Origin: an uncultured Georgenia sp.
GTDB lineage: Bacteria; Actinomycetota; Actinomycetes; Actinomycetales; Actinomycetaceae
Assembly: GCF_937958535.1 (NCBI RefSeq)
Contig: NZ_CALGNQ010000115.1
Coordinates: 1 to 17,873, forward strand
Reading direction: 5' to 3'
Length of the DNA stretch: 17,873 bases
This document shows, piece by piece, positions 6,472-13,397 of this stretch. The notes beneath the pieces are model-generated. The model was not told where the DNA came from, did not search any database, and saw only the letters and a list, made by a program, of their open reading frames with translations. Position numbers and translations under genes: made by a program. How positions within the stretch are numbered: the stretch's first letter is position 1; each line of letters opens with the position of its first letter.

Positions 6472-7005
6472 ATGACCTTTCGTGCGATGCTGCCTCGGTC
6501 GAGCCGTTGCGTCACGCTGCGCCCCCTCGAGCACCGGGACGCGACCGCCTACGCCGCCGGTGCGGCCGACCCGGACGTCCGGCGTCTCGCTCACCTGCCC
6601 GAGCCCGAGTACACCCCGGGACGGGTCCGGGAGCTCATCGACACCACGGTCGAGGAGGGGCTGTCCAGTGGCACGCTGGCCGTCCTTGCCCTCGCCGACG
6701 CCGCGACCGACGACTTCCTCGGGAGCATGGTCATCTTCGATGTGACCGTCGACTCCGCAGAGGTCGGCTTCTGGGTTGCGCCTGCCGGCCGCGGGCGGGG
6801 GGTGGCGGCGGCGGGCCTGCGGCTGGCGTGCGACCTCGCCCGCGCCCGTGGGATGACGCACCTGCGCGCACGCACGGATGTCGACAACGCTGCCTCCCGC
6901 ACGGTCCTCGAACGGGCGGGCTTCCGGCCCGTCGGAGCGCCCGCCCCGGGCACGACCCCCTCCGGTGCGGTCGCGACGATGCAGGAGTACGTCGCCGCGG
7001 TGTGA
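6472..7005 (+). CDS. GNAT family N-acetyltransferase (RimJ/RimL-like)
   Basis: A 177-residue cytoplasmic acetyltransferase that transfers the acetyl group from acetyl-CoA to an amine; the acceptor is not predictable. The N-terminus (VTLRPLEHRDATAYAAG, 14-30) is the usual first strand and helix of RimJ/RimL-type GNATs. EVGFWVAPAGRGRGVA (97-112) holds the acetyl-CoA pyrophosphate-binding loop. LRARTDVDNAASRTVLERAGF is the typical C-terminal segment that ends in the AGF motif. Length is normal for the family. The start ATG sits behind a TAGGTT box with no ribosome binding site. The gene stops only 3 bp before the convergent ABC permease stop, with no room for a terminator between them. Confidence 0.93.
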   Translation: MTFRAMLPRSSRCVTLRPLEHRDATAYAAGAADPDVRRLAHLPEPEYTPGRVRELIDTTVEEGLSSGTLAVLALADAATDDFLGSMVIFDVTVDSAEVGFWVAPAGRGRGVAAAGLRLACDLARARGMTHLRARTDVDNAASRTVLERAGFRPVGAPAPGTTPSGAVATMQEYVAAV

Positions 7006-7008
7006 GGC

Positions 7009-7749
7009 TCAGGCGTCCCAGCGGAACGCGCGGGTGGCCAGCACGCTGCCCACCACCGCCCACCCGGCGAGCACCGCGAGCGCGGCGAGGTCGACCAGCC
7101 CCTCGGTGGTCAGCGTGCGCAGCGCCTCGCCGAGCGCCCCGGGCGGGAGGTAGGCCATGACGGAGTCGAGCGGCGCGGGCAGCAGGCCGAGCGGCAGCAG
7201 CAGCCCGCCGCCCACGACCATGAGGACGAAGAGCAGGTTGGCGATCGCCAGCACCGCCTCCGGGCGCAGCGTGCCGCCGACGAGCATGGCGAAGGCGACG
7301 AAGACCGCCGTCCCGAGCACCATGAGCACCGCCGCGGCGACCACCTGGGCCCCGCCCACGCCCTCCGGTCGCCAGCCCAGGACGAGGGCGAGGAGCCCGA
7401 GCACGCCGGTCTGCACGACGAGGACGATGAGCACCGCCCCGAGCTTGCCGGCGAGCAGTCCCTGCGGCCCCAGCGGCGTGGTGGCGAGCATGCGCAGCAC
7501 GCCCCAGCGCCGGTCGAAGGCGACGGCGATCGCCTGGGAGGTGAAGGAGGACGCCACCGCCATCGCCAAAGCTCCCCCCAGGGCAGCGGCCGGGCGCGGG
7601 TCCGGCAGCGGGACGACGTCGGTCGTCGTGAGCACGACGAGCGCGATGGCGGGCAGCAGCAGGGTGAGCAGCAGCTGCTCCCCGTTGCGGAGCACGGCAA
7701 GGGTCTCGAACCAGGTCTGCGCCCAGACCCGACGGAGGGTCGCGCTCAT
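7009..7749 (-). CDS. ABC-2 type exporter, permease subunit
   Basis: A 246-residue polytopic membrane protein with about six hydrophobic helices: LLLTLLLPAIALVVL, a helix after DVVPLPDP, IVLVVQTGVLGLLALVL, AAVLMVLGTAVFVAFAML, LLFVLMVVGGGLLLPLGLL and a last helix before the C-terminal RAFRWDA. The short cytoplasmic N-terminus and the long loop with AFDRRWGVLRMLATTPLG are typical of ABC-2 permeases. It pairs with the ATPase encoded just upstream: the ATPase stop and this ATG share the sequence ATGA (7746-7749). Substrate unknown. A similar exporter next to sufR is known in mycobacteria (Rv1456c-Rv1458c region, from memory), so a link to iron-sulfur or redox stress is possible but unproven. Confidence 0.9.
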   Translation of the reverse strand: MSATLRRVWAQTWFETLAVLRNGEQLLLTLLLPAIALVVLTTTDVVPLPDPRPAAALGGALAMAVASSFTSQAIAVAFDRRWGVLRMLATTPLGPQGLLAGKLGAVLIVLVVQTGVLGLLALVLGWRPEGVGGAQVVAAAVLMVLGTAVFVAFAMLVGGTLRPEAVLAIANLLFVLMVVGGGLLLPLGLLPAPLDSVMAYLPPGALGEALRTLTTEGLVDLAALAVLAGWAVVGSVLATRAFRWDA

Positions 7750-8711
7750 GCGGCGTCGACCCGCAGCTCGCGCCCGGTGAGGGCGAGGAAGGCGTCCTCC
7801 AGCGTGGGGCGGGTGAGGGCCACCTCGGCGTCGCCGTGCCCTGCCGTCGCCAGCGCCCCGGCGACGACCGCGAGGGCGGCGGCGTCGAGCTCCCCACCCT
7901 CCCGGTCGCGGACCATGACGACGTTCCCGCCCTCCACCGTCGTCCGCAGAGCGGGGTGCGCGGCCAGCGCGTGGTCGAGGTCGGTGGCGAGCCGCACCGC
8001 GTCCGTCCCCGGCGGGGTGGAGATCCGCACGTACGGGGCACCGCGGAGGGCGGCGGGGGAGCCGGCCGCGACGTCCGTGCCGCGGTCGACGACGACGACG
8101 TGGTCGGCGAGCTCCTCGGCCTCGGTCATCAGGTGGGTGGTCAGGACGATGGACGTGCCCTCCGCCCGCAGCTCGCGGACCAGTTCCCACACCGCCAGCC
8201 GCGCCTGCGGGTCGAGCCCGGCGGTGGGCTCGTCGAGGAAGACGAGCTCCGGCTCCCCGACGATCGCGCAGGCCAGCGCGAGCCGCTGCCGCTGCCCCCC
8301 GGACAGGTGCCGGACACGGGTGCGCGCCACCTTGGCCAGCCCGAGCCGCTCGAGCAGCGGGTCGGCGGCGGCCGGACGGTCGTGGAGCCGGGCCACGTGC
8401 CGCAGCACCGCCCCGGCCCGCGGCGCCATGGGTAACCCGCCCTCCTGGAGCATGACACCGACGCGGCGCCGCAGCTCACCGGCAGCCTCCGGCATCGACC
8501 GGTCCAGGCCGAGGACCTCGATGCGGCCGCCGTCCGGACGCCGCAGGCCCTCGCAGCACTCGATGGTCGTGGTCTTGCCGGCACCGTTCGGACCGAGCAC
8601 CGCGGTCAGCTCACCGCGCCCGGCGCGCAGGCTGAGCCCGTCGACGACGTCGCGGTCGCCGTAGCGTTTACGCAGCTGCTCGACGAGCAGCGCGGGGGAG
8701 TCGGAGAGCAC
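7746..8711 (-). CDS. ABC-2 type exporter, ATP-binding subunit
   Basis: A 321-residue ABC ATPase that powers the permease encoded downstream. Visible motifs are Walker A GPNGAGKTTT (40-49), Q-loop MLQEGG, signature LSGGQRQRL, Walker B ELVFLDEPTAGLD and the H-loop TTH. About 100 C-terminal residues follow the nucleotide-binding domain, as in DrrA-like exporters; this part ends in RPTLEDAFLALTGRELR. The start is GTG at 8711-8709, with TACCCT six bases upstream and no ribosome binding site, suggesting a leaderless mRNA. The frame stays open far upstream, but that DNA is the sufR promoter region and antisense sufR. Divergent from sufR and overlapping the permease by 4 nt. Substrate unknown. Confidence 0.93.
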   Translation of the reverse strand: MLSDSPALLVEQLRKRYGDRDVVDGLSLRAGRGELTAVLGPNGAGKTTTIECCEGLRRPDGGRIEVLGLDRSMPEAAGELRRRVGVMLQEGGLPMAPRAGAVLRHVARLHDRPAAADPLLERLGLAKVARTRVRHLSGGQRQRLALACAIVGEPELVFLDEPTAGLDPQARLAVWELVRELRAEGTSIVLTTHLMTEAEELADHVVVVDRGTDVAAGSPAALRGAPYVRISTPPGTDAVRLATDLDHALAAHPALRTTVEGGNVVMVRDREGGELDAAALAVVAGALATAGHGDAEVALTRPTLEDAFLALTGRELRVDAA

Positions 8712-8717
8712 GGGCCA

Positions 8718-8723
8718 AGGGTA
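8718..8723 (-). promoter_or_regulatory. Putative -10 box TACCCT of the ABC exporter operon
   Basis: Read on the minus strand, TACCCT lies six bases before the GTG start at 8711. This is consistent with a leaderless bicistronic transcript that runs divergently from sufR. No clear -35 box is seen. Confidence 0.45.
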
Positions 8724-8802
8724 GTCCGGGCAGGACCCCGTCCCGGAACCGGGTGACTCCGGCCACGGTGAGGCTTGCCTTCCTTGCGCGGGGCGATTTC
8801 GG

Positions 8803-8816
8803 CAACGAGACTGTTC
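8803..8816. promoter_or_regulatory. Candidate SufR operator (CAAC-N6-GTTC)
   Basis: CAAC-GAGACT-GTTC differs at one base from the CAAC-N6-GTTG palindrome I recall as the SufR site in cyanobacteria and Streptomyces. It lies 58-71 bp before the sufR start codon and immediately upstream of a candidate -10 box (TAATGT), where a bound repressor would block polymerase. The position supports autoregulation of the suf operon. Confidence 0.55.
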
Positions 8817-8818
8817 CT

Positions 8819-8824
8819 TAATGT
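8819..8824 (+). promoter_or_regulatory. Putative -10 box TAATGT of the suf operon promoter
   Basis: TAATGT fits TANNNT, lies 50 bp before the sufR start and directly after the candidate SufR palindrome. The most AT-rich stretch of the divergent intergenic region is here. No strong -35 is seen. Confidence 0.4.
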
Positions 8825-8860
8825 GTGCCCGCCAGTGAGCAGCCCCCGCGAGCCACGAGA

Positions 8861-8867
8861 GGAGGAG
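8861..8867 (+). promoter_or_regulatory. Ribosome binding site that fixes the sufR GTG start
   Basis: GGAGGAG lies six bases before GTG 8874. It decides for this start over the longer in-frame ATG at 8775, which would place the candidate operator and promoter inside the coding region. Confidence 0.75.
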
Positions 8868-8873
8868 CGAGCC

Positions 8874-9590
8874 GTGAGTGACACGCGTGTCGAGTCCGAC
8901 ACCACGACCCAGGATCGCGTCCTGCGCCTCGTGGTGGAGCACGGGCCGATCAGCGCGGCCGAGCTCGCCCGTCTGCTCGACCTGACACCCGCCGGTGTGC
9001 GGCGCCATATCGCCGCCCTCGAGCGCGAGGACCGCATCGTCGTCCACGAGCCCGCCGGACCGGAGCAGCGCCGGCGCGGCCGGCCCGCCCGCTACTACGT
9101 CGCCACCGACGCCGGCCGGGAGGGCCTGTCCCAGGCCTACTCCGACCTCGCCACCGACGCCCTGGCCTACCTCGAGTCCGTCGCCGGTCCGGGCGCAGTC
9201 GAACGCTTCGCCCACCACCGGCTGCGGGAGATGGAGGAGCGCTACACCCCTCTCGTCGACGCGGCCGGGGACGACCTGGAGAAGCGTGCGCGCGCCCTGG
9301 CCTCGGCCCTGACCAAGGACGGCTACGCTGCCACGGTGCGCGAGGTGGGCCCCCGCGGGTTCGCCGTCCAGCTCTGCCAGGGCAACTGCCCGGTGCTCGC
9401 GGTGGCGGAGAGCTACCACGAGCTCTGCGACGCGGAGACCAAGGCCTTCTCCCGCCTGCTCGGTGTCCACGTCCAGCGCCTGGCCACCCTGGCCGGCGGC
9501 GAGCACGTGTGCACCACCCACATCCCGACCAGCATCCCGATCGGCCGCCCCAGCACGTCACCGCGCGGTGACGACACGGAAGGAATCTGA
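8874..9590 (+). CDS. sufR: SufR, iron-sulfur-sensing transcriptional repressor of the suf operon
   Basis: A 238-residue winged-helix regulator. Residues about 12-80 form the DeoR/ArsR-like DNA-binding domain (AAELARLLDLTPAGVRRHIAALE, then a basic wing RRRGRPARYYV). The C-terminal half carries four cysteines, C168, C172, C185 and C213, spaced C-x3-C-x12-C-x27-C, the pattern expected of actinobacterial SufR proteins that bind an iron-sulfur cluster. Family knowledge: the holo form represses suf, and cluster loss relieves repression. The GTG start is set by GGAGGAG six bases upstream. The stop overlaps the sufB ATG by one base (TGATG), so it is the first gene of the operon. A CAAC-N6-GTTC palindrome upstream is a likely autoregulatory site. 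Confidence 0.95.
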   Translation: MSDTRVESDTTTQDRVLRLVVEHGPISAAELARLLDLTPAGVRRHIAALEREDRIVVHEPAGPEQRRRGRPARYYVATDAGREGLSQAYSDLATDALAYLESVAGPGAVERFAHHRLREMEERYTPLVDAAGDDLEKRARALASALTKDGYAATVREVGPRGFAVQLCQGNCPVLAVAESYHELCDAETKAFSRLLGVHVQRLATLAGGEHVCTTHIPTSIPIGRPSTSPRGDDTEGI

Positions 9591-11020
9591 TGACGAGTAC
9601 GACCGACACCCGGATGACCCAGGAAGAGACGATCAACTCTTTCGGGTCCTACCAGTACGGCTGGCGTGACCCGGACGTCGCCGGTGCCTCGGCCCGGCGC
9701 GGCCTGAACGAGGAGGTCGTCCGCGACATCTCCCAGCTGAAGGACGAGCCGGAGTGGATGCTCAAGCGCCGGCTGCGTGCGCTGAAGCTGTTCGAGAAGA
9801 AGCCGATGCCGAACTGGGGTGCGGACCTGTCGGGCATCGACTTCGACACGATCAAGTACTTCGTGCGGTCCACGGAGAAGCAGGCCACCAGCTGGGAGGA
9901 GCTGCCCGAGGACATCAAGAACACCTACGACCGGCTCGGCATCCCCGAGGCGGAGAAGCAGCGCCTCGTCGCCGGTGTGGCCGCGCAGTACGAGTCCGAG
10001 GTCGTCTATCACCAGATCCGGGAGGACCTCGAGGCACAGGGCGTCATCTTCCTCGACACCGACACCGCGCTGAAGGAGCACCCGGAGTTCTTCGAGGAGT
10101 ACTTCGGCACCGTCATCCCGGCCGGTGACAACAAGTTCGCCGCGCTCAACACCGCGGTGTGGTCCGGTGGCTCCTTCGTGTACGTGCCCAAGGGCGTCCA
10201 CGTCGAGATCCCGCTCCAGGCCTACTTCCGGATCAACACCGAGAACATGGGCCAGTTCGAGCGGACCCTGATCATCGCCGACGAGGGCTCCTACGTGCAC
10301 TACGTCGAGGGCTGCACCGCCCCGATCTACAAGACCGACTCCCTCCACTCCGCGGTCGTGGAGATCATCGTCAAGAAGGACGCCCGCGTCCGGTACACGA
10401 CGATCCAGAACTGGTCGACGAACGTGTACAACCTCGTCACCAAGCGCGCGACCGTCGAGGCCGGCGGCAACATGGAGTGGGTCGACGGCAACATCGGGTC
10501 CAAGACCACGATGAAGTACCCGGCGATCTACCTCATGGGCGAGCATGCCCGCGGCGAGACGCTCTCCGCGGCGTTCTCCGGTGCCGGTCAGCACCAGGAC
10601 ACCGGCGCCAAGATGGTCCACATGGCCCCGCACACCTCCTCCTCGGTGGTGTCGAAGTCGGTGTCGCGCGGCGGTGGCCGCTCCTCCTACCGCGGCCTGG
10701 TCCAGGTCCTGGAGGGAGCGACCCACTCCAAGTCGACCGTCCTGTGCGACGCGCTGCTCGTGGACACGATCTCGCGCACCGACACCTACCCGTACGTCGA
10801 CGTCCGTGTGGACGACGTCGAGATGGGTCACGAGGCCACCGTCTCCAAGGTGAGTGAGGACCAGCTCTTCTACCTCATGTCCCGTGGTCTCACGGAGACG
10901 GAGGCGATGGCGATGATCGTGCGCGGCTTCATCGAGCCGATCGCCCGTGAGCTGCCGATGGAGTACGCCCTGGAGCTCAACCGCCTCATCGAGCTCCAGA
11001 TGGAGGGGTCCGTCGGCTGA
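9590..11020 (+). CDS. sufB: Fe-S cluster scaffold protein SufB
   Basis: A 476-residue core subunit of the SufBC2D scaffold on which nascent iron-sulfur clusters are built in the cytoplasm. The whole sequence follows the SufB family: GLNEEVVRDIS with DEPEWMLKRRLRAL at the N-terminus, then the parallel beta-helix core with NMGQFERTLIIADEGS and YVEGCTAPIY, and the C-terminal SEDQLFYLMSRGL segment that contacts SufC. The conserved cysteines are C242 (EGCTAP) and C386 (VLCDALL), the latter at the place of the E. coli sulfur-accepting Cys405. Length is normal and there is no intein, unlike Mycobacterium tuberculosis SufB. GGAAGGA lies five bases before the ATG. The start overlaps the sufR stop by one base, and the stop overlaps sufD by one base. 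Confidence 0.97.
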   Translation: MTSTTDTRMTQEETINSFGSYQYGWRDPDVAGASARRGLNEEVVRDISQLKDEPEWMLKRRLRALKLFEKKPMPNWGADLSGIDFDTIKYFVRSTEKQATSWEELPEDIKNTYDRLGIPEAEKQRLVAGVAAQYESEVVYHQIREDLEAQGVIFLDTDTALKEHPEFFEEYFGTVIPAGDNKFAALNTAVWSGGSFVYVPKGVHVEIPLQAYFRINTENMGQFERTLIIADEGSYVHYVEGCTAPIYKTDSLHSAVVEIIVKKDARVRYTTIQNWSTNVYNLVTKRATVEAGGNMEWVDGNIGSKTTMKYPAIYLMGEHARGETLSAAFSGAGQHQDTGAKMVHMAPHTSSSVVSKSVSRGGGRSSYRGLVQVLEGATHSKSTVLCDALLVDTISRTDTYPYVDVRVDDVEMGHEATVSKVSEDQLFYLMSRGLTETEAMAMIVRGFIEPIARELPMEYALELNRLIELQMEGSVG

Positions 11021-12240
11021 TGTCCACCGCCGTCCAGTCCACCTCCGCACCAGACAAGGAATCCATGAAGACCGACCACTCGCGTGCCGTCGCCGACGGC
11101 GCCCACAGCCACGCCGGCCCCGAGCCCGCCGGGCAGCGGTTCACCTCCTTCGAGCTCTCGGACTTCCCCGTGCCCACGGGCCGGGAGGAGGAGTGGCGCT
11201 TCACGCCCGTCGACCGCCTGCAGAAGTTCTTCGCCGGTGAGCTGACCGGGCCGGCCCCCGCCGTCGCCGTCGACGCCGCCCCCGGCGTGCGCGTCGAGCA
11301 GGTGGGCCGTGACGACGAGCGGCTCGGCACGGTCGGGGCTCCCATCGACCGGGCCGGCGCCGCGGCGTGGACCTCGTTCACCGAGGCCACCGTCCTCACC
11401 GTGGAGAAGCAGCAGACCCCCGAGCAGCCCACCTCGGTGACGATCACCGGCGCCGGTGACGGCGAGCCCGGCGCCCAGCACCTGCTCATCGTGGCCGAGG
11501 AGCTCTCCGAGGCGACTGTCGTGCTCAACCACGCCGGCTCGGCCCAGCTCGCCCAGACGGTCGAGATCGACGTGCGCGACGGCGCCCAGCTCACCGTGGT
11601 CAGCCTCCAGGAGTGGGACGAGGGCAGCATCCACCTCAGCGCGCACCGCACCCGTGTGGGCCGCGACGCCAAGATCCGGCACATCGTCGTCACCCTCGGT
11701 GGCGACATCGTGCGGATCACCCCCGACTCGGTGCTCTCCGCGCCGGGCGGCGAGGTGGAGAAGATCGGTCTGTACTTCACCGACGGCGACCAGCACCAGG
11801 AGCACCGTCTCCTCGTCGACCACAGCGCCCCGAACTGCATCTCCCGCGTCACCTACAAGGGCGCGCTGCAGGGGCAGGACGCCCACGCCGTATGGATCGG
11901 CGACGTCGTCATCCGGTCGCAGGCCGAGGGCACCGACACCTACGAGCTCAACCGCAACCTCGTCCTCACCGAGGGCGCGCGGGCCGACTCCGTGCCCAAC
12001 CTGGAGATCGAGACGGGTGAGATCGAGGGCGCCGGCCACGCCAGCGCCACCGGGCGCTTCGACGACGAGCAGCTGTTCTACCTCAAGGCCCGGGGCATCC
12101 CCGAGGTCGAGGCGCGCCGCCTCGTCGTCATCGGCTTCTTCGCCGAGCTCATCAACCAGATCGACGTGCCCAGCGTCACCGAGCGCCTCACCGCGGCGAT
12201 CGAGGACGAGATCCGGCAGTACGAGGCCCTGACGGCATGA
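11020..12240 (+). CDS. sufD: Fe-S cluster assembly protein SufD
   Basis: A 406-residue SufB paralogue that forms the SufBC2D scaffold and helps iron entry. Visible landmarks are the N-terminal PTGREEEWRFTPVDRL, a beta-helix middle, and EGAGHASATG followed by EQLFYLKARGIPEVEARRLVVIGFF, the SufC-contacting end. H340 in GHASATG occupies the place of the E. coli catalytic His360; the nearby E. coli cysteine is glycine here. Two starts are possible. ATG 11020 overlaps the sufB stop by one base (TGATG) but its GGAGGGG lies 11 bases away. ATG 11065 has AAGGA four bases upstream and gives 391 residues. The first is preferred for coupling. The 3' end shares ATGA with the Rieske gene. Confidence 0.95.
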   Translation: MSTAVQSTSAPDKESMKTDHSRAVADGAHSHAGPEPAGQRFTSFELSDFPVPTGREEEWRFTPVDRLQKFFAGELTGPAPAVAVDAAPGVRVEQVGRDDERLGTVGAPIDRAGAAAWTSFTEATVLTVEKQQTPEQPTSVTITGAGDGEPGAQHLLIVAEELSEATVVLNHAGSAQLAQTVEIDVRDGAQLTVVSLQEWDEGSIHLSAHRTRVGRDAKIRHIVVTLGGDIVRITPDSVLSAPGGEVEKIGLYFTDGDQHQEHRLLVDHSAPNCISRVTYKGALQGQDAHAVWIGDVVIRSQAEGTDTYELNRNLVLTEGARADSVPNLEIETGEIEGAGHASATGRFDDEQLFYLKARGIPEVEARRLVVIGFFAELINQIDVPSVTERLTAAIEDEIRQYEALTA

Positions 12241-12584
12241 GCGCCCAGTACGTGTGCGACACCGGCGACCTCGAGCCGGGTGAGGCGATGCGGGTGGACA
12301 TCGAGGACGCCGACGGCCGTCCCGTCCCCGTCGCCGTCGTACGCGACGAGGCCGGTGACTTCCACGCCGTCTCCGACATCTGCTCCCACGGGCAGGTGAA
12401 CCTCTCGGACGGCGAGGTGGAGGACTCCACCATCGAATGCTGGCTGCACGGGTCGACCTTCGACCTGCGCACCGGCAAGCCGCTGAGCCTGCCGGCCACC
12501 CAGCCGGTTCCCGTCTACGCCGTCTCCGTCGAGGGCGACAGCGTCCTCGTCGACATCACCGTGACCGTCGGCGCCAACGCCTGA
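12237..12584 (+). CDS. Rieske [2Fe-2S] ferredoxin encoded in the suf operon
   Basis: A 115-residue non-haem-iron-oxygenase-type Rieske ferredoxin. The [2Fe-2S] ligands are all present: C49-S-H51 and C68-W-L-H71, sixteen residues between the pairs, in the usual AVSDICSH and ECWLHGSTFD contexts. There is no transmembrane helix, so it is soluble, unlike bc1-complex Rieske proteins. It is probably an electron donor or redox partner during cluster assembly. This is inference from its position between sufD and sufC, an arrangement also known in Streptomyces and relatives and absent from E. coli suf. The start overlaps the sufD stop (ATGA). A 32-bp gap follows before sufC. Confidence 0.95.
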   Translation: MSAQYVCDTGDLEPGEAMRVDIEDADGRPVPVAVVRDEAGDFHAVSDICSHGQVNLSDGEVEDSTIECWLHGSTFDLRTGKPLSLPATQPVPVYAVSVEGDSVLVDITVTVGANA

Positions 12585-12616
12585 ACCCGACTTACAGGAA
12601 GAGAAGAACCCCGCAA

Positions 12617-13375
12617 ATGTCCAAGCTCGAGATCAAGAACCTCCACGCCTCCGTGGAGACCCAGGACGGCCCGAAGCCGATCCTCAAGGGCGTCAACCTC
12701 ACCATCGACAGCGGCCAGATCCACGCGATCATGGGCCCCAACGGGTCGGGCAAGTCGACGCTCGCCTACGCGCTGGCCGGCCACCCGGCCTACGAGGTGA
12801 CCGAGGGTGAGGTGCTGCTCGACGGCGAGAACCTCCTGGAGATGGAGGTCGACGAGCGTGCCCGCGCCGGCCTCTTCCTCGCCATGCAGTACCCGGTCGA
12901 GGTCGCCGGTGTGTCGGTGTCGAACTTCCTGCGCACCGCCAAGACCGCGATCGACGGCGAGGCCCCGCCGCTGCGCACCTGGGTCAAGGAGGTCAACGCG
13001 GCGATGGAGAAGCTGCGCATGGGCTCCGACTTCGCCCAGCGTGACGTCAACTCCGGCTTCTCCGGCGGTGAGAAGAAGCGCCACGAGATCCTGCAGATGA
13101 AGCTGCTCAAGCCGAAGTTCGCGATCCTCGACGAGACCGACTCCGGCCTCGACGTGGACGCCCTGCGCATCGTCGGCGAGGGCGTCAACGACGCCCAGGC
13201 CGAGACGAACGCCGGGATCCTCCTCATCACCCACTACACGCGGGTGCTGAAGTACATCAAGCCCCAGTTCGTCCACGTCTTCGTCGATGGTCGCATCGCC
13301 GAGGAGGGCGGCCCCGAGCTCGCCGAGCGGCTCGAGGCCGAGGGCTACGACAAGTACGTGACGGCCGCGGTCTGA
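12617..13375 (+). CDS. sufC: Fe-S cluster assembly ATPase SufC
   Basis: A 252-residue cytoplasmic ABC-type ATPase that drives conformational change of the SufB-SufD scaffold. Motifs are Walker A GPNGSGKST (40-48), signature FSGGEKKR (148-155), Walker B FAILDETDSGLD with D172 and E173, and the switch histidine H206 in LITHYTR. FSGGEKKRHEILQ and DETDSGLDVDAL are SufC-specific and separate it from transporter ATPases. Length is standard. ATG 12617 is chosen over longer frames because the protein then starts with the usual MSKLEIKNL. A purine-rich stretch (AGGAAGAGAAG, 12596-12606) serves as ribosome binding site at somewhat long spacing. It is the only suf gene here besides sufS that is separated from its upstream neighbour by a gap. 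Confidence 0.97.
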   Translation: MSKLEIKNLHASVETQDGPKPILKGVNLTIDSGQIHAIMGPNGSGKSTLAYALAGHPAYEVTEGEVLLDGENLLEMEVDERARAGLFLAMQYPVEVAGVSVSNFLRTAKTAIDGEAPPLRTWVKEVNAAMEKLRMGSDFAQRDVNSGFSGGEKKRHEILQMKLLKPKFAILDETDSGLDVDALRIVGEGVNDAQAETNAGILLITHYTRVLKYIKPQFVHVFVDGRIAEEGGPELAERLEAEGYDKYVTAAV

Positions 13376-13397
13376 CCGCGCCCGGAGAGGACGTTCG

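Noticed and set aside
8775..8777. ATG 8775 as sufR start
   Set aside because: It has no ribosome binding site, would place the candidate operator and -10 box in the coding region, and the added residues do not resemble SufR; GTG 8874 with GGAGGAG is better.
9590..11020. Possible intein in SufB, as in Mycobacterium tuberculosis
   Set aside because: The 476-residue frame is of normal length and the conserved segments run on without an insertion.
9413..11050. Long minus-strand open frames opposite sufB (and similarly opposite sufD, sufC and sufS)
   Set aside because: Mirror frames of well-conserved suf genes, with low-complexity translations rich in Leu, Val, His, Asp and Arg and no family resemblance.
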